Below, piece after piece: positions 27,887 through 37,743 of a stretch of DNA of 64,000 nucleotides. Source of the stretch: Hydrogenovibrio marinus. Its GTDB lineage: Bacteria > Pseudomonadota > Gammaproteobacteria > Thiomicrospirales > Thiomicrospiraceae. Every line of letters starts with the position of its first letter. Position 1 is the first letter of the stretch. Where the stretch lies: NCBI RefSeq assembly GCF_013340845.1, contig NZ_AP020335.1, positions 434,001 to 498,000 of the forward strand, read 5' to 3'. The notes beneath the pieces were generated by a model that saw only the letters and a list, made by a program, of their open reading frames with translations, was not told the DNA's origin and did not search any database. The translations under genes and the position numbers were made by a program.

Positions 27887-29173
27887 TTACACCGGATTGT
27901 TTTGATAAACCGGACGGCCTTGGAAATAGGTCGCTTCAATTTGGCCTCTGAACTCCCAACCTTGGAAAGGCGAGTTATCTCCTTTACTGATCATCTCTTT
28001 GCGCTCTAGAGTCCAGTGGGTTTCTGGGTCAAAGATACAGAAGTCAGCGGAGTTGCCGGTTTCTAGGCTACCGTGATGCAATCCGATGATATTGGCCGGG
28101 TGGTTGGTGACCTTCGCCAATGCTTGATTAAGGTCCAGAACATCTTCCTCTACCAGTTTCAAAGTCAAAGCAAGTAGGGTTTCCAAGCTACTGATACCCG
28201 GAGCGCTTTCACCGAAAGGTAACAGCTTGTCATCACGATCCAGCGGAGTGTGGTCACTAACGATGGCATCAATCACGCCCATCTTCAAACCGATACGAAG
28301 TGCCGCTTTATCATCATGGCTCCGCAACGGAGGCGTGACATGGAATAGTGAGTCAAAATCCATGACATCGTATTCTGTCAAATGCAATTGGTGGGCAGCG
28401 ACATCACAGGTAACCGGCAATCCATGTTTTTTTGCATCAGCAATCATTTCTACGGAACGAGCGGTAGAGATAAGTGAGAAGTGGGCGCGAACCCCAGTTT
28501 CTTCTACCAAAATCAAGTCTCTAGCCAATGCTGCAGTTTCTGCGGAAGCAGGGATTTCAGTTAGACCTAAACGCGAGCTGACGACACCGCTGTGTGCGAC
28601 CCCGTTATTTTTGAGGTTTTTGTTTTCCGAGCGAAGCATCAGTAAGATGTCATTACTGGCAGCATAAGCCATGGCATTTTTCAGTGTAAGCGAGTTTTGA
28701 ATCGGTGAGTTGGCTTGGCTCAATGCGATACAACCGGCATTTTTCAGTGCTGCCATGTTAGACAGATATTGTCCGCCAAGTTCTTTGGTAATTGCGCCGA
28801 TAGGCAAGACAAACGCGGTCGCTGCTTGGCGCGCACGGCGTTGAATAAGTTCAGTAACGGCTTGTGAGTCGTTGACTGGCATAGTGTCTGGCGGACAGCA
28901 AATGGTGGTGATACCGCCGGATACGGCTGCTTTTGTTTCAGAAGCGATGGTGCCTTCATAATGACTGCCTGGCTCGGCAAGACGTGCTTGTAAATCAACC
29001 AGTCCCGGGAAAAGCCATTTACCGGTGCCGTTGATGATTCGGTCTGCTTCAAACCCTTCAGGTGCTTCTTTACCAATGCCGAGGATTCGACCTCTCGCCA
29101 CATAAAGGTTGGTGACCTGGTCGATATCCTGTTGTGGGTCTAAGATTCGGATGTTTTCAACCATCAATCTCAT
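27887..29173 (-). CDS. pyrC': dihydroorotase-like protein, catalytically degenerate (PyrC')
   Basis: This 428-residue amidohydrolase-fold protein aligns with type I dihydroorotases, but the metal-binding HxH of the usual DxHxHxREPG motif is replaced. The segment here reads [13 protein letters not shown] near residue 58. Another metal-site region reads [11 protein letters not shown] near 250, and [11 protein letters not shown] near 300 retains Asp-His. In pseudomonads an inactive PyrC' of this type is needed for assembly of aspartate transcarbamoylase, and the same pairing is seen here. The start overlaps the pyrB stop (ATGA). An active dihydroorotase is expected elsewhere. Confidence 0.88.
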   Translation of the reverse strand: MRLMVENIRILDPQQDIDQVTNLYVARGRILGIGKEAPEGFEADRIINGTGKWLFPGLVDLQARLAEPGSHYEGTIASETKAAVSGGITTICCPPDTMPVNDSQAVTELIQRRARQAATAFVLPIGAITKELGGQYLSNMAALKNAGCIALSQANSPIQNSLTLKNAMAYAASNDILLMLRSENKNLKNNGVAHSGVVSSRLGLTEIPASAETAALARDLILVEETGVRAHFSLISTARSVEMIADAKKHGLPVTCDVAAHQLHLTEYDVMDFDSLFHVTPPLRSHDDKAALRIGLKMGVIDAIVSDHTPLDRDDKLLPFGESAPGISSLETLLALTLKLVEEDVLDLNQALAKVTNHPANIIGLHHGSLETGNSADFCIFDPETHWTLERKEMISKGDNSPFQGWEFRGQIEATYFQGRPVYQNNPV

Positions 29174-30195
29174 TCTGAAGTCTCCATCATGTTGAGGTCT
29201 AACAAGGCTTGTCGTTTTTCTTCTTGAAGTTCCTGTGAGTTGCGGAAGATGATGGACATGACCGCCATTCGCACCGCAATACCATAGGTTACTTGTTCAA
29301 GTATGACGGACTGTTCACCATCGGCAACTTCTGAATCTATTTCTACACCGCGGTTAATCGGTCCAGGGTGCATGACGATGGCATCAGGTTTTGCGTAGGC
29401 CAAGCGTTCTTTGGTGAGACCATAAAGGTTGAAGAATTCTTTTTCACTTGGCAGTAAGGCACTTTTCATTCGCTCATTTTGTAAGCGGACATTGATGACG
29501 ACATCAACCCCTTCCAGTCCTTCTTCGACATTGTCATAGACATGGATGCCGAGTGCTTCCGGGTGGGAAGGTAGTAGGGTTTTTGGGCCAATGACGCGTA
29601 TTTCACGTGCCTCAAGAATGCTGAGTGCCTGAATTTGCGAGCGCACGACGCGAGAGTGTTGCACGTCACCGATAATCGCCACTTTCAGGTCGAAAATATC
29701 ACCCTTGTGTTTGCGAATGGTGAAAACATCCAGCATTGCCTGTGTCGGGTGAGCGTGTTGTCCATCACCGGCATTCACAACATGCACATGGGGTGCGACG
29801 TGCTTGGCAATAAAGTGCGCGGCGCCACTTTCGCTGTGTCTGACCACGAACATATCCGCCAACATGGCTTCCAGATTCCATAAGGTATCAAGGAGTGTTT
29901 CGCCTTTTTTGGTGGATGAGGTTTCGATGTTGAGGTTGACGACATCGGCAGATAGACGTTTTTCGGCAATTTCGAAAGTAGTCAGTGTTCGGGTGCTTGG
30001 CTCAAAGAAAAGGTTCATGATTGCTTTACCATGAAGCGTGTCGAGCTTGTTGATTTCGCCGGTCAGTGGGTCAATGAAGCTTTCGGCGACATCGAGAATT
30101 TCGGTTAGATGATGATGTTTAAGTCCTTCCAGCGTCAGGAAATGACGCAGTTTCCCTTTTTCATTAAGCTGAATGTTGGGCGTAGAAAGTCTCAT
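29170..30195 (-). CDS. pyrB: aspartate carbamoyltransferase catalytic subunit
   Basis: This 341-residue enzyme condenses carbamoyl phosphate with aspartate in pyrimidine synthesis. The carbamoyl-phosphate loop [12 protein letters not shown] is near residue 65, HPTQAMLD near 146, and [14 protein letters not shown] near 274. The family length of about 310-340 fits class A, which complexes with PyrC'. No pyrI is present. It is translationally coupled to pyrC' downstream. Confidence 0.96.
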   Translation of the reverse strand: MRLSTPNIQLNEKGKLRHFLTLEGLKHHHLTEILDVAESFIDPLTGEINKLDTLHGKAIMNLFFEPSTRTLTTFEIAEKRLSADVVNLNIETSSTKKGETLLDTLWNLEAMLADMFVVRHSESGAAHFIAKHVAPHVHVVNAGDGQHAHPTQAMLDVFTIRKHKGDIFDLKVAIIGDVQHSRVVRSQIQALSILEAREIRVIGPKTLLPSHPEALGIHVYDNVEEGLEGVDVVINVRLQNERMKSALLPSEKEFFNLYGLTKERLAYAKPDAIVMHPGPINRGVEIDSEVADGEQSVILEQVTYGIAVRMAVMSIIFRNSQELQEEKRQALLDLNMMETSE

Positions 30196-30221
30196 GGAAG
30201 CTCCTCTAAACGATGTCTACC

Positions 30222-30241
30222 AAAAATCTGCCAGGTTGGGG
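30222..30241 (+). repeat. single copy of the dispersed repeat between ruvX and pyrB
   Basis: AAAAATCTGCCAGGTTGGGG lies in the 73-bp gap between ruvX and pyrB, upstream of the pyrB ribosome binding site. Read on the minus strand it is CCCC to TTTT. No partner arm is visible. Confidence 0.9.
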
Positions 30242-30268
30242 TGTAAAATTGTGCTTATTGTACGTCTT

Positions 30269-30709
30269 TTATTCGCTGAGGTCAGCGTGATTTTTGACTG
30301 ACTCAAGCCAATTTTCCAAAATAATTTGTGCGGCATGGTCGTCGACATTTTGTTTGGCATGTTTGCGACGTTTTTCCGCTTCGATAGAGCTGAGTTGCTC
30401 TTCGATAAAAAATACAGGGGTGTTATAGCGTCCGCTTAAGCGTTGACCGAATTTGCGCGCCGGCTGCGTCAAAGCTTGCTCTTCGCCATTCAATCGCATC
30501 GGTAATCCGACGACGATGGCAACGGGTTTCCATTGCTCAAAAATTTGGGTGATAGTCTCCCAATCCGGCTTGCCATCTTGGCTGTTGACGATGCTAAGTG
30601 GGCTGGCTGTGGCGGTAATGGTTTGTCCAACAGCAACACCGATGCGTTTAAGACCGAAGTCGAACCCGAGAACCTGTCCTTCGATAGGTTTAGAGGCAGG
30701 TAAGGTCAT
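30269..30709 (-). CDS. ruvX: Holliday junction resolvase-like protein RuvX/YqgF
   Basis: This RNase H-fold protein of 146 residues begins at the ATG at 30709. Catalytic acidic positions lie in LGFDFGLKRIGVAVG near the start, FFIEEQLSS near residue 98 and DDHAAQIIL near 125. The family acts in 16S rRNA 5' maturation and/or junction resolution. I chose this start because the ATG sits directly after the yqgE stop (TGACATG). A longer upstream reading frame overlaps yqgE. Confidence 0.93.
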   Translation of the reverse strand: MTLPASKPIEGQVLGFDFGLKRIGVAVGQTITATASPLSIVNSQDGKPDWETITQIFEQWKPVAIVVGLPMRLNGEEQALTQPARKFGQRLSGRYNTPVFFIEEQLSSIEAEKRRKHAKQNVDDHAAQIILENWLESVKNHADLSE

Positions 30710-30710
30710 G

Positions 30711-31277
30711 TCAGTCGTGCCCCGCGTCGCTGCTGAGGTTTTCTGGTGAAACGCCGAGTGTTCCCATAGCGACTTCCCAGCGAGATTCAACCGGGACATC
30801 GAATAACAAGGATTCGTTGTAAGGAATAGTCAACCAGCTATTGTCTTGAATTTCTTGCTGTAACTGGCCTTTTTCCCAACCGGCAAACCCGAGGCATGTC
30901 AGGAATTTCTCAGGACCTGTTCCATCGGCAATGGCTTTCAAAAGGTCTTCGGAAACCGTCATGGACAATCCGTCCTGCAATGCCATGGATTTTTGCCAGC
31001 AGTCTTCGCTCTTGTGGAGGATAAAACCATGCTCAACGTCCACAGGACCGCCAATTAAAACCGGCTCTTCAAGCATTGGAGAGTCTTTTTGGATTTCCAG
31101 TTTGAAGTGTTCCAATAGCTGGGCGGTGGTCAGTTTATGTGGCAGGTTGATGACCAGTCCCATCGAACCATGCTTGTTATCTTCAACCATGTAAATGACA
31201 GTTCTCTCGAACCAAGTATTCTCCAAAGAAGGCATGGCTATGAGAATTTGGTGTTGGAAAGAGGTCAACGAAGTCAT
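30711..31277 (-). CDS. yqgE: UPF0301 protein YqgE
   Basis: This is a 188-residue member of the YqgE/AlgH family. Signatures include QILIAMPSLENTWFERTVIY near residue 9, GSMGLVINLP near 37, GGPVDVEHGFILH near 77 and CLGFAGWEKGQLQQEI near 142. The molecular function is not settled. It begins the conserved yqgE-ruvX-pyrB-pyrC' block with ruvX directly coupled. Confidence 0.95.
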   Translation of the reverse strand: MTSLTSFQHQILIAMPSLENTWFERTVIYMVEDNKHGSMGLVINLPHKLTTAQLLEHFKLEIQKDSPMLEEPVLIGGPVDVEHGFILHKSEDCWQKSMALQDGLSMTVSEDLLKAIADGTGPEKFLTCLGFAGWEKGQLQQEIQDNSWLTIPYNESLLFDVPVESRWEVAMGTLGVSPENLSSDAGHD

Positions 31278-31341
31278 AACGGCATTATAACAATTTTGTT
31301 TTCATTCTCCTCGGAAAAGCGGTTCCGAGATGTAAGCTTGG

Positions 31342-32370
31342 CTATTTCGCCTTGTTTCCCATCAAAGTCAGATAGGGTTTCATGGCATCTGTAATGATTT
31401 TATTACCCTTGTCATCAACCAAATAGGCTTTGGTGATCCCCATCTGTTTAGCGATTTTTTCCCAACGTTTAGGGCCGGCAACCATCAGAGCAGTCGATGC
31501 CGTGTCAGCAGTGGTGGCATCCTTGTTGATTACTGTGACAGACAAAAAGTGTTCTTCAGGATAGCCAGTGGTGGGGTCAAGAATGTGTGCATAAGTTTTG
31601 CCCTTCCATGTGAAGTAACGCTCATAGGTGCCGGAGGTCACAATGCTTTCATCTCCCGAAAGTTTGACCATACCCATAACAGTTTTCGGATTTTTTGGGT
31701 CTTGCACGCCGATTCTCCATGCTTGGCCGTCTTTAGTGCCGATAATGCGCATATCGCCACCGATATTGACGATGGCGTTTTCAATGCCTGCCGATTTCAG
31801 GGTGTTAATGGCTCTATCAAGCGCTAGCCCTTTGGCGTTACCGCCAAAATCGAGTTTGACATTAGTGTTGGTGCTGGAAAGTTTGTCGCCATCAAAGTGG
31901 ATATTGGCAATTGAAGGACGGCTTTTCAGCCAAGCGTTGATTTTGTCTTGCGGCGGCGGCGGTCCATGCCAGTCTTCAGATTCAAATCCCCAGAGCTTTA
32001 ACAGGTTGCCGATGCCGGGGTCAAACAAATAGTCAGACTCTTTAGAGAGATGTTGGGATTTGACGATGAAAGCTTTAACACTTTCCGGTACAACAATAGA
32101 TTGATTGTTTGCAATGGCATCGTTGACCTTACTGAGTAGACCGCCTTTTTCCCAAGCATGCCACTCGCGGTTGAAGTGATTGAAATCGACTTCAATGGCA
32201 TGAATCGCCGCCATGGCTTTATCTTTTGGGGTGTTGACGATTTCAATATGCACAGCAGTGCCGAACACATAGAATGTCTGGCGTACCACATCCTGTACTG
32301 AAGACGTGCCGCATGCAGTTAGCCAGAAAGTCAACAGCAGTAGAAGTGGTAAGCGAAACAGGCGAAACAT
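31342..32370 (-). CDS. apbE: FAD:protein FMN transferase
   Basis: This is a 342-residue ApbE lipoprotein with a signal ending WLTACG. It flavinylates target threonines of proteins such as Rnf and Nqr subunits on the periplasmic side. The magnesium/FAD site motifs are visible: LDFGGNAKGLALDRA near residue 172, NIGGDMRIIGT near 203, HILDPTTGYP near 263 and TADTASTALMVAG near 288. It starts 1 bp after the gshB stop, so the two are likely co-transcribed. Confidence 0.94.
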   Translation of the reverse strand: MFRLFRLPLLLLLTFWLTACGTSSVQDVVRQTFYVFGTAVHIEIVNTPKDKAMAAIHAIEVDFNHFNREWHAWEKGGLLSKVNDAIANNQSIVVPESVKAFIVKSQHLSKESDYLFDPGIGNLLKLWGFESEDWHGPPPPQDKINAWLKSRPSIANIHFDGDKLSSTNTNVKLDFGGNAKGLALDRAINTLKSAGIENAIVNIGGDMRIIGTKDGQAWRIGVQDPKNPKTVMGMVKLSGDESIVTSGTYERYFTWKGKTYAHILDPTTGYPEEHFLSVTVINKDATTADTASTALMVAGPKRWEKIAKQMGITKAYLVDDKGNKIITDAMKPYLTLMGNKAK

Positions 32371-32371
32371 C

Positions 32372-33334
32372 CTAGTTCAGCAAACCTTCTAGGTGGTCGA
32401 ATAGTGTGCCGGCGATATTGAGGTGATATTGTTCATCCAACTCGCGGATACAAGTTGGGCTGGTGACGTTGATTTCGGTAATGTAATCACCAATCACATC
32501 CAAGCCGACAAAGTACAGACCTTTGGCTTGCAGGGTTGGGCGAATCTGTTCACACAGCCAATAGTCGCGATCGGAAAGTGCAATGCCGACTCCTGTGCCA
32601 CCAGCAGCAATATTGCCGCGCGTTTCACCTTGTGCCGGGATGCGTGCAAGTGCATAAGGCACTGGCTCCCCATTGACGAGCAGAATGCGTTTATCGCCCT
32701 CAGAAATTTCGGGCAAATAGATTTGCGCCATAATGTGGTGTTTGCCGTGTCCGGTCATGTTTTCGATAATGACGTTGATGTTCGGATCATCTTTTTTGAC
32801 ACGGAAAATGGAGGCACCGCCCATTGCATCCAAAGGTTTCAGAATCGTGTCCTGATGGTCTTGGATGAAGGTTTTGATTTTGCCAGCATTGGCAGAAACG
32901 ATGGTTGGCGGAATACACTCCGGGAACCAGCTAGCGAACAGTTTTTCATTGGCATCACGTAGAGTTTGAGGCTTGTTGACGACCAATACGCCTTCAGCTT
33001 CGGCAAGCTCCAGCATGTGGGTGCTGTAAAGATAGTCGTTGTTGAATGGCGGATCTTGACGAATGAGGATGATGTCCAAGTCACTCAAGGCGGTATCAGC
33101 GGAGCCGCCAAAGCCGAAATATTGTGATGTCGTGTCGGACTTAGGTCTATCCCAGACTTTCAATTCAGAAGTGGTTGCGAAAGGTTTGCCGTTTTTCAGG
33201 TAAATGTCCTGCGGCTCCATATAAAAAAGAGCATAGCCTCTACGCTGGGCTTCAAGCAACATGGCAAATGAGCTGTCTTTATAGGGTTTAATCCCGTCGA
33301 TAGGATCCATGACTATGCCGAGTTTGATTTGCAT
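32372..33334 (-). CDS. gshB: glutathione synthetase
   Basis: This 320-residue ATP-grasp enzyme joins gamma-glutamylcysteine to glycine. The N-terminus KLGIVMDPIDGIKPYKDSSF, the ATP-binding LKPLDAMGGASIFRV near 165, and NVTSPTCIRELD near 288 are typical. It lies 13 bp after gshA, in the order gshA-gshB-apbE. Confidence 0.97.
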   Translation of the reverse strand: MQIKLGIVMDPIDGIKPYKDSSFAMLLEAQRRGYALFYMEPQDIYLKNGKPFATTSELKVWDRPKSDTTSQYFGFGGSADTALSDLDIILIRQDPPFNNDYLYSTHMLELAEAEGVLVVNKPQTLRDANEKLFASWFPECIPPTIVSANAGKIKTFIQDHQDTILKPLDAMGGASIFRVKKDDPNINVIIENMTGHGKHHIMAQIYLPEISEGDKRILLVNGEPVPYALARIPAQGETRGNIAAGGTGVGIALSDRDYWLCEQIRPTLQAKGLYFVGLDVIGDYITEINVTSPTCIRELDEQYHLNIAGTLFDHLEGLLN

Positions 33335-33347
33335 CAGGTGTCCTTTT

Positions 33348-34670
33348 TTACGCTTCTAGAGAAGTGTCTTCAATGTGATTTTGCGCATTGTTCTGTTTAG
33401 CATCGGCAATCTCTCTGGCTGCTGCAATCAATGCCAATCGTGCGACCACACCGTAGGCATAGAAGCGATTCGGGGTAGCATCACAATCTTTTGATTGGTC
33501 TGGTGATACCAGAGACCCTTCAAATGAGAGTGGTTCAAAATGCATGCCCGGAGAATTCAGGTTATCGGTTGCCGTTTTCCCGGTGTGAACGCGATAGAAT
33601 CCGCCGACCACTTGGTTGTGAATCATGTAAACCACCGGCTCGGCAACGGCGCCTTCCCAGGTTTCATGGGTGTAGACGCCTTCTTGAACCAGCATTTTCT
33701 CCGATACCAAGCCTTCTTTGGCAGACGCCATTTTGTTGCGTTGCTTGCGGTTCAGGTTGAGGATGTCTTCCGAATCTTTTACTGACATGATCGCCATGCC
33801 GTATGTACCGCTATCGGATTTGACGATGGCAAACGGTTTACAGTTGATATCATGCTGGTCGTAATGTTTTTGAGTAGTTTCAAGTACTTGATTGACGGCT
33901 TTGGCAAGATTCTCTAAACCAGTACGTTCTTTGAAATTAATGGGGCCGCACTGTAATGAAAGAGGGCTGATCAACCAAGGGTCGATATCAATCAACTCAG
34001 CAAACTCTTCCGCCACGTTTTGATAATGGGTGAAATGGTGCGTTTTGTAGCGGTTAGCCCAGCCCAAGTCCAGAGGTGGTAACAAGGTTTGGTCAATATC
34101 TTCCAGAATTGCAGGGCGTCCAGCGGACAAGTCGTTGTTCAGCAATACTGCACATGGAAAAAAGTCATCGACACCCACACGTTCACCTTGACGTTTGATT
34201 GGCTTGATTGTCAACACTTTGCCGGAAGGCAATTCGATTTTTGTGGTTTCGGTGATTTCAGGGTTGATGCTTCCAATATGTACTTCATAACCCGCCAGCG
34301 TCACGATCTCTTGTAAAGTGCAAAGGTTTTCCAGATAGAAAGTGTTGCGCGTATGGTTTTCCGGGATGATAAGTACACCATCAGTAATCGGGCAAGCTTG
34401 GGTAACCGCACTTTGCGCCGCTTGAATCGCCAAAGGTTTCAAGTCAGGGTGCAGATTGTTGAACCCAGCCGGAAATAGGTTGGTGTCCACTGGCGCGAGC
34501 TTGTAGCCGGCGTTGCGTAAATCAACAGACGCATAGAAAGGGGCTGGCGTTTTTTTGAACTGCTTTCTGAACCAACATTCAATATCCGCTTGGTGACTCA
34601 ATAAAAGGGATTCCAACTTGTATAGTGGACCGCTTAGAGCAGTCTGTAAATGAGGGACTTGTGAGTTCAT
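33348..34670 (-). CDS. gshA: glutamate-cysteine ligase, proteobacterial GshA type
   Basis: The protein is 440 residues from the ATG at 34670. A much longer in-frame extension upstream lacks family character and overlaps the region before rsmE, so I rejected it. The chosen start is preceded by AGAGAAACGA. The sequence, with SVDLRNAGYKLAPVDTNLFP near residue 48 and VKSDSGTYGMAIMSVKD near 285, fits the ATP-grasp-like GshA family first defined in acidophilic and sulfur-oxidising proteobacteria rather than the enterobacterial type. It makes gamma-glutamylcysteine, with gshB next. Confidence 0.88.
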   Translation of the reverse strand: MNSQVPHLQTALSGPLYKLESLLLSHQADIECWFRKQFKKTPAPFYASVDLRNAGYKLAPVDTNLFPAGFNNLHPDLKPLAIQAAQSAVTQACPITDGVLIIPENHTRNTFYLENLCTLQEIVTLAGYEVHIGSINPEITETTKIELPSGKVLTIKPIKRQGERVGVDDFFPCAVLLNNDLSAGRPAILEDIDQTLLPPLDLGWANRYKTHHFTHYQNVAEEFAELIDIDPWLISPLSLQCGPINFKERTGLENLAKAVNQVLETTQKHYDQHDINCKPFAIVKSDSGTYGMAIMSVKDSEDILNLNRKQRNKMASAKEGLVSEKMLVQEGVYTHETWEGAVAEPVVYMIHNQVVGGFYRVHTGKTATDNLNSPGMHFEPLSFEGSLVSPDQSKDCDATPNRFYAYGVVARLALIAAAREIADAKQNNAQNHIEDTSLEA

Positions 34671-34771
34671 TCGTTTCTCTGCGCTGTGAAATTGGAGGTT
34701 ATTATAAGCAATCGACGAGAAGACAGATAGGGGGCAGTAAGGATAAACCTCGAACAAACCATGGAGGATTG

Positions 34772-35497
34772 TCAGAAATCTCCGAATTTTGCTTGCAAAA
34801 TTGCCAGTACAGCCATGCCTGCTGTTTCCGTGCGTAGAATGCGGGGGCCGAGTGTAACGGGGGTCATACCTTTGGTTTGTGCTAGCGAGACTTCTGCTTC
34901 TGTTAATCCGCCTTCGGGGCCAACCAGTAGATGAATGGTGTTTTCTCCAAACTCTTCTATGCTTTTCATGCTTTGTGAAGCATAGGGGTGAAGGACTAAG
35001 CCTTTGACCGAGGTTTGAAGGGCAAACCATTCTCCAATCTCTAGCGGAGGCAGAATGTCTGGCACGACATTGCGATTGGATTGCTCACAGGCGTTGATCG
35101 TGATTTCCTGCCAGTGCTGTAATTTTTTATCGATTTTGTCGTTTTTGACATCACAATGCTCCGTCCACAAAGGTTGTATCGCAGTAATCCCTAGTTCCAC
35201 ACATTTTTGAACGGTGAAGTCCATGCGATCTCCTTTAGAGATACCTTGCAATAAAATTGTTTGGATTGGGGATTCGTTTTCCGGGATGGAAACACGGTCA
35301 ATCACGACATCCGCAGTACGGCGACTGGTGTGAATCAAGGTGGCGAGCGCTTGCTTGCCTTTGCCGTCAAACAGCTCAACGGGACGCTCATGTTTGAGGC
35401 GAAGCACAGTCAAAGCGTAGTGTGCTTGCTCTTTAGTGAGCGTAAGGGTGTCTCCAGTTTGAAATTCGGTGGGAAAGTAAAACCGTGAAATTCTCAT
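34772..35497 (-). CDS. rsmE: 16S rRNA m3U1498 methyltransferase
   Basis: This is a 241-residue SPOUT methyltransferase. An N-terminal PUA-like domain is followed by the knotted SAM site IHLLVGPEGGLTEAEV near residue 187 and the end LGPRILRTETAGMAVLAIL, both diagnostic of RsmE. It lies upstream of gshA on the same strand. Confidence 0.95.
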   Translation of the reverse strand: MRISRFYFPTEFQTGDTLTLTKEQAHYALTVLRLKHERPVELFDGKGKQALATLIHTSRRTADVVIDRVSIPENESPIQTILLQGISKGDRMDFTVQKCVELGITAIQPLWTEHCDVKNDKIDKKLQHWQEITINACEQSNRNVVPDILPPLEIGEWFALQTSVKGLVLHPYASQSMKSIEEFGENTIHLLVGPEGGLTEAEVSLAQTKGMTPVTLGPRILRTETAGMAVLAILQAKFGDF

Positions 35498-35519
35498 GGA
35501 GACGTCCGCTTGGTGTTGA

Positions 35520-36377
35520 TTAAGCGTTTTTGAATGTCAGTGACTTGGCGATATCCAAAGTCGGCTGAGTTTGGTTCATGCTATAGAAGTGAATGCCTGG
35601 AGCGCCTGCATCCAACAAACGTTGACACATTTCGGTGACGACATCCTGACCAAAGGCTAATAGGCTTTCTTTGTCATCTTCAAAGCTTTCCAGACGACAT
35701 TTCAGCCAGCGAGGAACTTCCGCACCGCAACCTGCCGAAAAACGTACCAAGTTTTCGTAGTTGGTAATCGGCATCACGCCTGGAATAATCGGAAGGTCAA
35801 TGCCATGACGTTCGCAGTTATCGATGAAGTACAAATAACTGTCTACGTTATAGAAGTATTGAGTGATGGCGGAGTCCGCACCTTGTTCGACTTTATGCTT
35901 GAACCATTTGATTCCGACTTCACAGTTGCGTGCCTGTGGGTGGGTTTCAGGATAAGCTGCCACTTCAAGGTGGAAAGTATCGCCTTTTTCCTGTTTGATG
36001 AAAGCAATCAGGTCGCTGGCGTATTTGAACTCACCCGGATCCATCATGCCAGAAGGCAAATCACCGCGTAGTGCGACAATGCGTTTAATGCCCAAGGCTT
36101 CATAAGTATTCAGCAGTTCCAACACACTTTCGTGAGTGGCACCGATACAGGTAAGGTGAGGCGCAGCGTCGAAAGGGGTGTGTTGCTGAATGTAACTCAC
36201 GGTCTCCAACGTTTTCTCTTGAGTCGTGCCGCCGGCGCCATAGGTGACAGACATATATTCCGGTGCCATGCCACCCAATTCGGTGATGACGGTTTTCAGT
36301 TTGTCTACGCCCGCTGGCGTGCGTGGTGGAAAAAATTCCAGGCTCAGTTTTTGCGGATATTTCTTTTGTGAATTCAT
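35520..36377 (-). CDS. metF: 5,10-methylenetetrahydrofolate reductase
   Basis: This 285-residue FAD enzyme supplies 5-methyl-THF for methionine synthesis. Motifs are SLEFFPPRTPAGVDKL near residue 12, YMSVTYGAGGTT near 37, HLTCIGA near 73, and RGDLPSGMMDPGEF near 103. It lies just downstream of metK on the same strand, separated by one copy of the dispersed repeat. Confidence 0.96.
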   Translation of the reverse strand: MNSQKKYPQKLSLEFFPPRTPAGVDKLKTVITELGGMAPEYMSVTYGAGGTTQEKTLETVSYIQQHTPFDAAPHLTCIGATHESVLELLNTYEALGIKRIVALRGDLPSGMMDPGEFKYASDLIAFIKQEKGDTFHLEVAAYPETHPQARNCEVGIKWFKHKVEQGADSAITQYFYNVDSYLYFIDNCERHGIDLPIIPGVMPITNYENLVRFSAGCGAEVPRWLKCRLESFEDDKESLLAFGQDVVTEMCQRLLDAGAPGIHFYSMNQTQPTLDIAKSLTFKNA

Positions 36378-36389
36378 TTCTCATTCCCC

Positions 36390-36409
36390 AAAAATCTACC
36401 AGGTTGGGG
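36390..36409 (+). repeat. single copy of the dispersed repeat between metK and metF
   Basis: AAAAATCTACCAGGTTGGGG (R position = A) lies 12 bp upstream of the metF start codon in the transcript. It occupies the place where the metF ribosome binding site should lie. Confidence 0.9.
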
Positions 36410-36456
36410 TTTCTAAAGACCCAGCCTAGCGACTTTTAGTTGATTCGGCGTTTTAA

Positions 36457-37614
36457 TTATAGGCCAGCATCGGCTCTTAGTGCTTCGGCCTTATCGGTTT
36501 TTTCCCAAGTAAATTCAGGAAGCTCACGACCAAAGTGACCGTAGCTAGCAGTTTTTTGATAGATCGGACGATAAAGATCCAACATGGAAATTAATCCTTT
36601 TGGTCTTAAGTCGAAGTGTTCGCGCACCAATTTCTCAATCAGTGAAACGGCAACTTTTTCAGTCCCAAATGTTTCGATGCTGATAGAAGTCGGCTCTGCA
36701 ACACCAATCGCATAGGAAACCTGGATTTCACATTTATCAGCAAGACCAGCAGCAACAATGTTTTTAGCGACATAGCGGCCAGCATAAGCAGCAGAACGGT
36801 CAACTTTTGATGGATCTTTCCCTGAGAAAGCACCACCACCGTGACGCGCCATCCCGCCGTAAGTATCAACGATGATTTTACGACCTGTCAAACCAGCGTC
36901 ACCAACCGGCCCGCCGATAACGAAACGTCCAGTTGGGTTGATGTGGTACTGCGTGCCTGAATGTAGCCATTCTGCTGGCAATACCGGCTTGATGATCTCT
37001 TCCATTACCGCTTCGTGCAAGTCTTTGTTTGCGATGTCTGGGCTGTGTTGGGTTGATAATACAACCGCATCAATAGCAACTGGTTGACCGTTTTCATAAC
37101 GTAAAGTGACTTGGCTTTTTGCATCTGGACGCAACCAGCTCAATACACCGTTCTTTCTCAGTTCCGCCTGTTTTTCCATCATGCGATGCGCGTAGAAGAT
37201 TGGTGCAGGCATCAATACATCGGTTTCGTTTGATGCGTAACCGAACATTAAACCTTGGTCGCCAGCGCCTTGCTCATGCTCGGCAGACTCATTGACACCC
37301 ATTGCAATTTCTGGGGATTGTTTACCGATCGAGCTCAATACGGCACAAGTTGAACCATCGAAACCAAGATCACCGTGGTTGTAACCGATGTCATTGACGA
37401 CTCTACGAACCAATTCTTCTTGGTCAACCCAAGCTTCCGTAGTGATCTCGCCACCGATCAGTACCATACCGGTTTTAACGAAAGTTTCACAAGCAACGCG
37501 TGCGCGTGGATCTTGCTTCAAGATAGCATCCAGCATGGCATCGGAAATCTGGTCGGCGATTTTGTCTGGATGCCCTTCGGAAACGGATTCGGAAGTAAAT
37601 ACTGTTGTTGTCAT
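36457..37614 (-). CDS. metK: S-adenosylmethionine synthetase
   Basis: This enzyme makes SAM from methionine and ATP. It has about 385 residues from the ATG at 37614, chosen because the protein then begins [18 protein letters not shown] as in the family. GAGG lies at the right distance, and an in-frame TTG at 37629 is rejected. [12 protein letters not shown] is near residue 118 and [19 protein letters not shown] near 258. A SAM-II/SAM-V-like riboswitch lies in its leader, which would give feedback control by the product. Confidence 0.97.
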   Translation of the reverse strand: MTTTVFTSESVSEGHPDKIADQISDAMLDAILKQDPRARVACETFVKTGMVLIGGEITTEAWVDQEELVRRVVNDIGYNHGDLGFDGSTCAVLSSIGKQSPEIAMGVNESAEHEQGAGDQGLMFGYASNETDVLMPAPIFYAHRMMEKQAELRKNGVLSWLRPDAKSQVTLRYENGQPVAIDAVVLSTQHSPDIANKDLHEAVMEEIIKPVLPAEWLHSGTQYHINPTGRFVIGGPVGDAGLTGRKIIVDTYGGMARHGGGAFSGKDPSKVDRSAAYAGRYVAKNIVAAGLADKCEIQVSYAIGVAEPTSISIETFGTEKVAVSLIEKLVREHFDLRPKGLISMLDLYRPIYQKTASYGHFGRELPEFTWEKTDKAEALRADAGL

Positions 37615-37684
37615 GATAAAGGTCCTCATTCTATGGATTCAAAAAGTGAGGTACGGAAATCAAGGCGGAAGGAATAAATAGAGG

Positions 37685-37743
37685 TTTCCTCGCTTTAGCC
37701 GTACTTTTTATGCGCCCGCAAGCTGATTAGTCAAATCGGCGCT
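37685..37743 (-). promoter_or_regulatory. SAM-II/SAM-V-like riboswitch upstream of metK
   Basis: On the minus strand a 5-bp stem, GCGCC (37742-37738) with GGCGC (37716-37712), encloses a loop containing CGATTTGA and GCTTGC. The 3' segment then reads ATAAAAAGTACGGCTAAAG-CGAGG. Order and sequence match the known SAM-II/SAM-V pseudoknot class (loop GATTTGA, CTTGC, then an A-rich segment, GCTAAAG and a GAGG-like end). The downstream gene makes SAM. I recognise this by eye; no covariance model was run. Confidence 0.7.

Noticed and set aside
27951-27972. CCCAACCTTGGAAAG in pyrC' as a further copy of the dispersed repeat
   Set aside because: Only the central nine bases resemble the core; the flanks do not match.
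33348-35030. Long 560-codon form of gshA
   Set aside because: The first 120 residues are rich in R, H, S and P without family similarity and overlap the end of rsmE; the ATG at 34670 gives the family length.
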